From positions 9,870,918-9,934,917 of the forward strand of contig NW_024467101.1 in assembly GCF_017591425.1 (NCBI RefSeq): a DNA stretch of 64,000 nucleotides. The letters run 5' to 3'. Positions 63,545 to 64,000 of this stretch are shown here, one piece after another (position 1 is the stretch's first letter; each line of letters starts with the position of its first letter). The position numbers were made by a program, and so were the translations under genes. Below the pieces are notes generated by a model. The model was given only the letters and a program-made list of their open reading frames with translations, did no database searches and was not told the DNA's origin. This DNA is from Ochotona curzoniae (taxonomy: Eukaryota > Chordata > Mammalia > Lagomorpha > Ochotonidae).

Positions 63545-63895
63545 CCGTGTCCTGGCCAGATAAAACCACCGCTGGGAGACCCAGAACAATTTTTATATAG
63601 GATTAGAAAACAAAAATCAATATTTAATTATCTGTAAGCTTTTTGTGTCACTGAATCTTGAGCGTCCTAACGGGGAGCCGGGACTGGCGAAGCCAAAGTG
63701 TGTCATTGAAGACGCAGCCGTGGCGGCCATCGCTTTCGAGAGCCGGCCCATAAATAGAGTCCGTGATCACTGCTCACACACCGCTTCTGGTATTCATCTC
63801 CGCCATCTCGATTTCCCTCTATTTATAGCAGATTTCCCCCCATATATTCCGAGGCCAGGTTAGCGTGAACGGAGTTCGTGAAAAGAGATGCTTAA
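63545..63895. promoter_or_regulatory. Candidate conserved noncoding element with MEF2-type sites
   Basis: CTATTTATAG at 63819-63828 satisfies the MEF2 consensus YTA(A/T)4TAR. CCATAAATAGAG at 63748-63759 is a one-mismatch MEF2 site on the other strand, and CCATATATTC near 63840 is CArG-like with one mismatch. The left part has TTTTTATATAGG, AAATCAATATTTAATTATCT and GTAAGC. CpGs are retained throughout (ATCGCTTTCGAGAGCCGG, CGCCATCTCGATTTCC). No repeat is present. By texture it is the strongest enhancer-like block in the window and may extend to 63960. Confidence 0.55.
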
Positions 63896-64000
63896 AACTT
63901 TGGAACGTGCCCGGGTGGACAGATGGCAAGGTTTTCAGAAGCTATGGGACCCAGAAGGCCGATTTGAAGGGTGTTGATTTTTTTCCCTCCTGTTTCTCTT

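Overview
The window is mammalian nuclear DNA and contains no gene I can support. No reading frame of convincing length, codon bias or recognisable protein family is present. The longest frames run across SINEs, microsatellites or conserved-looking noncoding sequence, and I see no chain of plausible exons. The DNA is best read as intergenic or deep intronic.

The lineage is lagomorph, most likely a pika (Ochotona). About forty copies of a tRNA-headed SINE of the rabbit/pika C-type are scattered on both strands. Each has a tRNA-like head, a conserved GGGAAAGCAGT-type body, a CT-rich stretch and an AATAAA-like tail. Four copies (starting near 15165, 41035, 53036 and 58381) carry the better preserved variant I associate with pikas: an AGTCGAGGA-like segment, GAATCATCGGATGGAAGATC and a CTGACTTTGTAATAAAAATAA tail. 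A 5'-truncated LINE-1 3' end lies at 49010-50615. Older mammalian repeats form the background: MIR remnants, two Tigger-type DNA transposon pieces, a MITE half near 4137 and a possible MaLR LTR near 42550. Microsatellites are frequent: CA/TG, CT, AT, AAAAT, ATCC/TTCC and poly-C.

Between the repeats sit short repeat-free blocks with intact CpGs, AT-rich homeodomain-type motifs and dense transcription-factor-like words. This is the texture of conserved noncoding elements (candidate enhancers). The best are at 8935-9290, 17500-17645, 21545-21790, 22240-22420, 29670-30210, 35760-36155, 38905-39520, 40590-40880, 48395-48625, 57640-57860, 59610-59960 and 63545-63895. Several hold paired or consensus sites: two POU-type words 15 bp apart at 29907, two AP-1/MARE cores 20 bp apart at 21741, a consensus CArG box at 22333, two CACGTG E-boxes 19 bp apart at 40785, an RFX-like X-box at 59819 and a consensus MEF2 site at 63819 with a near match 72 bp upstream.

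My working picture is a regulatory landscape around a developmental gene lying outside the window. The target gene cannot be named from the sequence. I found no CRISPR array, operon, RNA gene or previously undescribed genetic system. The notable items are the candidate enhancers, some perfect palindromes, a CpG-dense unexplained patch at 46728-47045 and repeat-insertion histories that can be read from target-site duplications.
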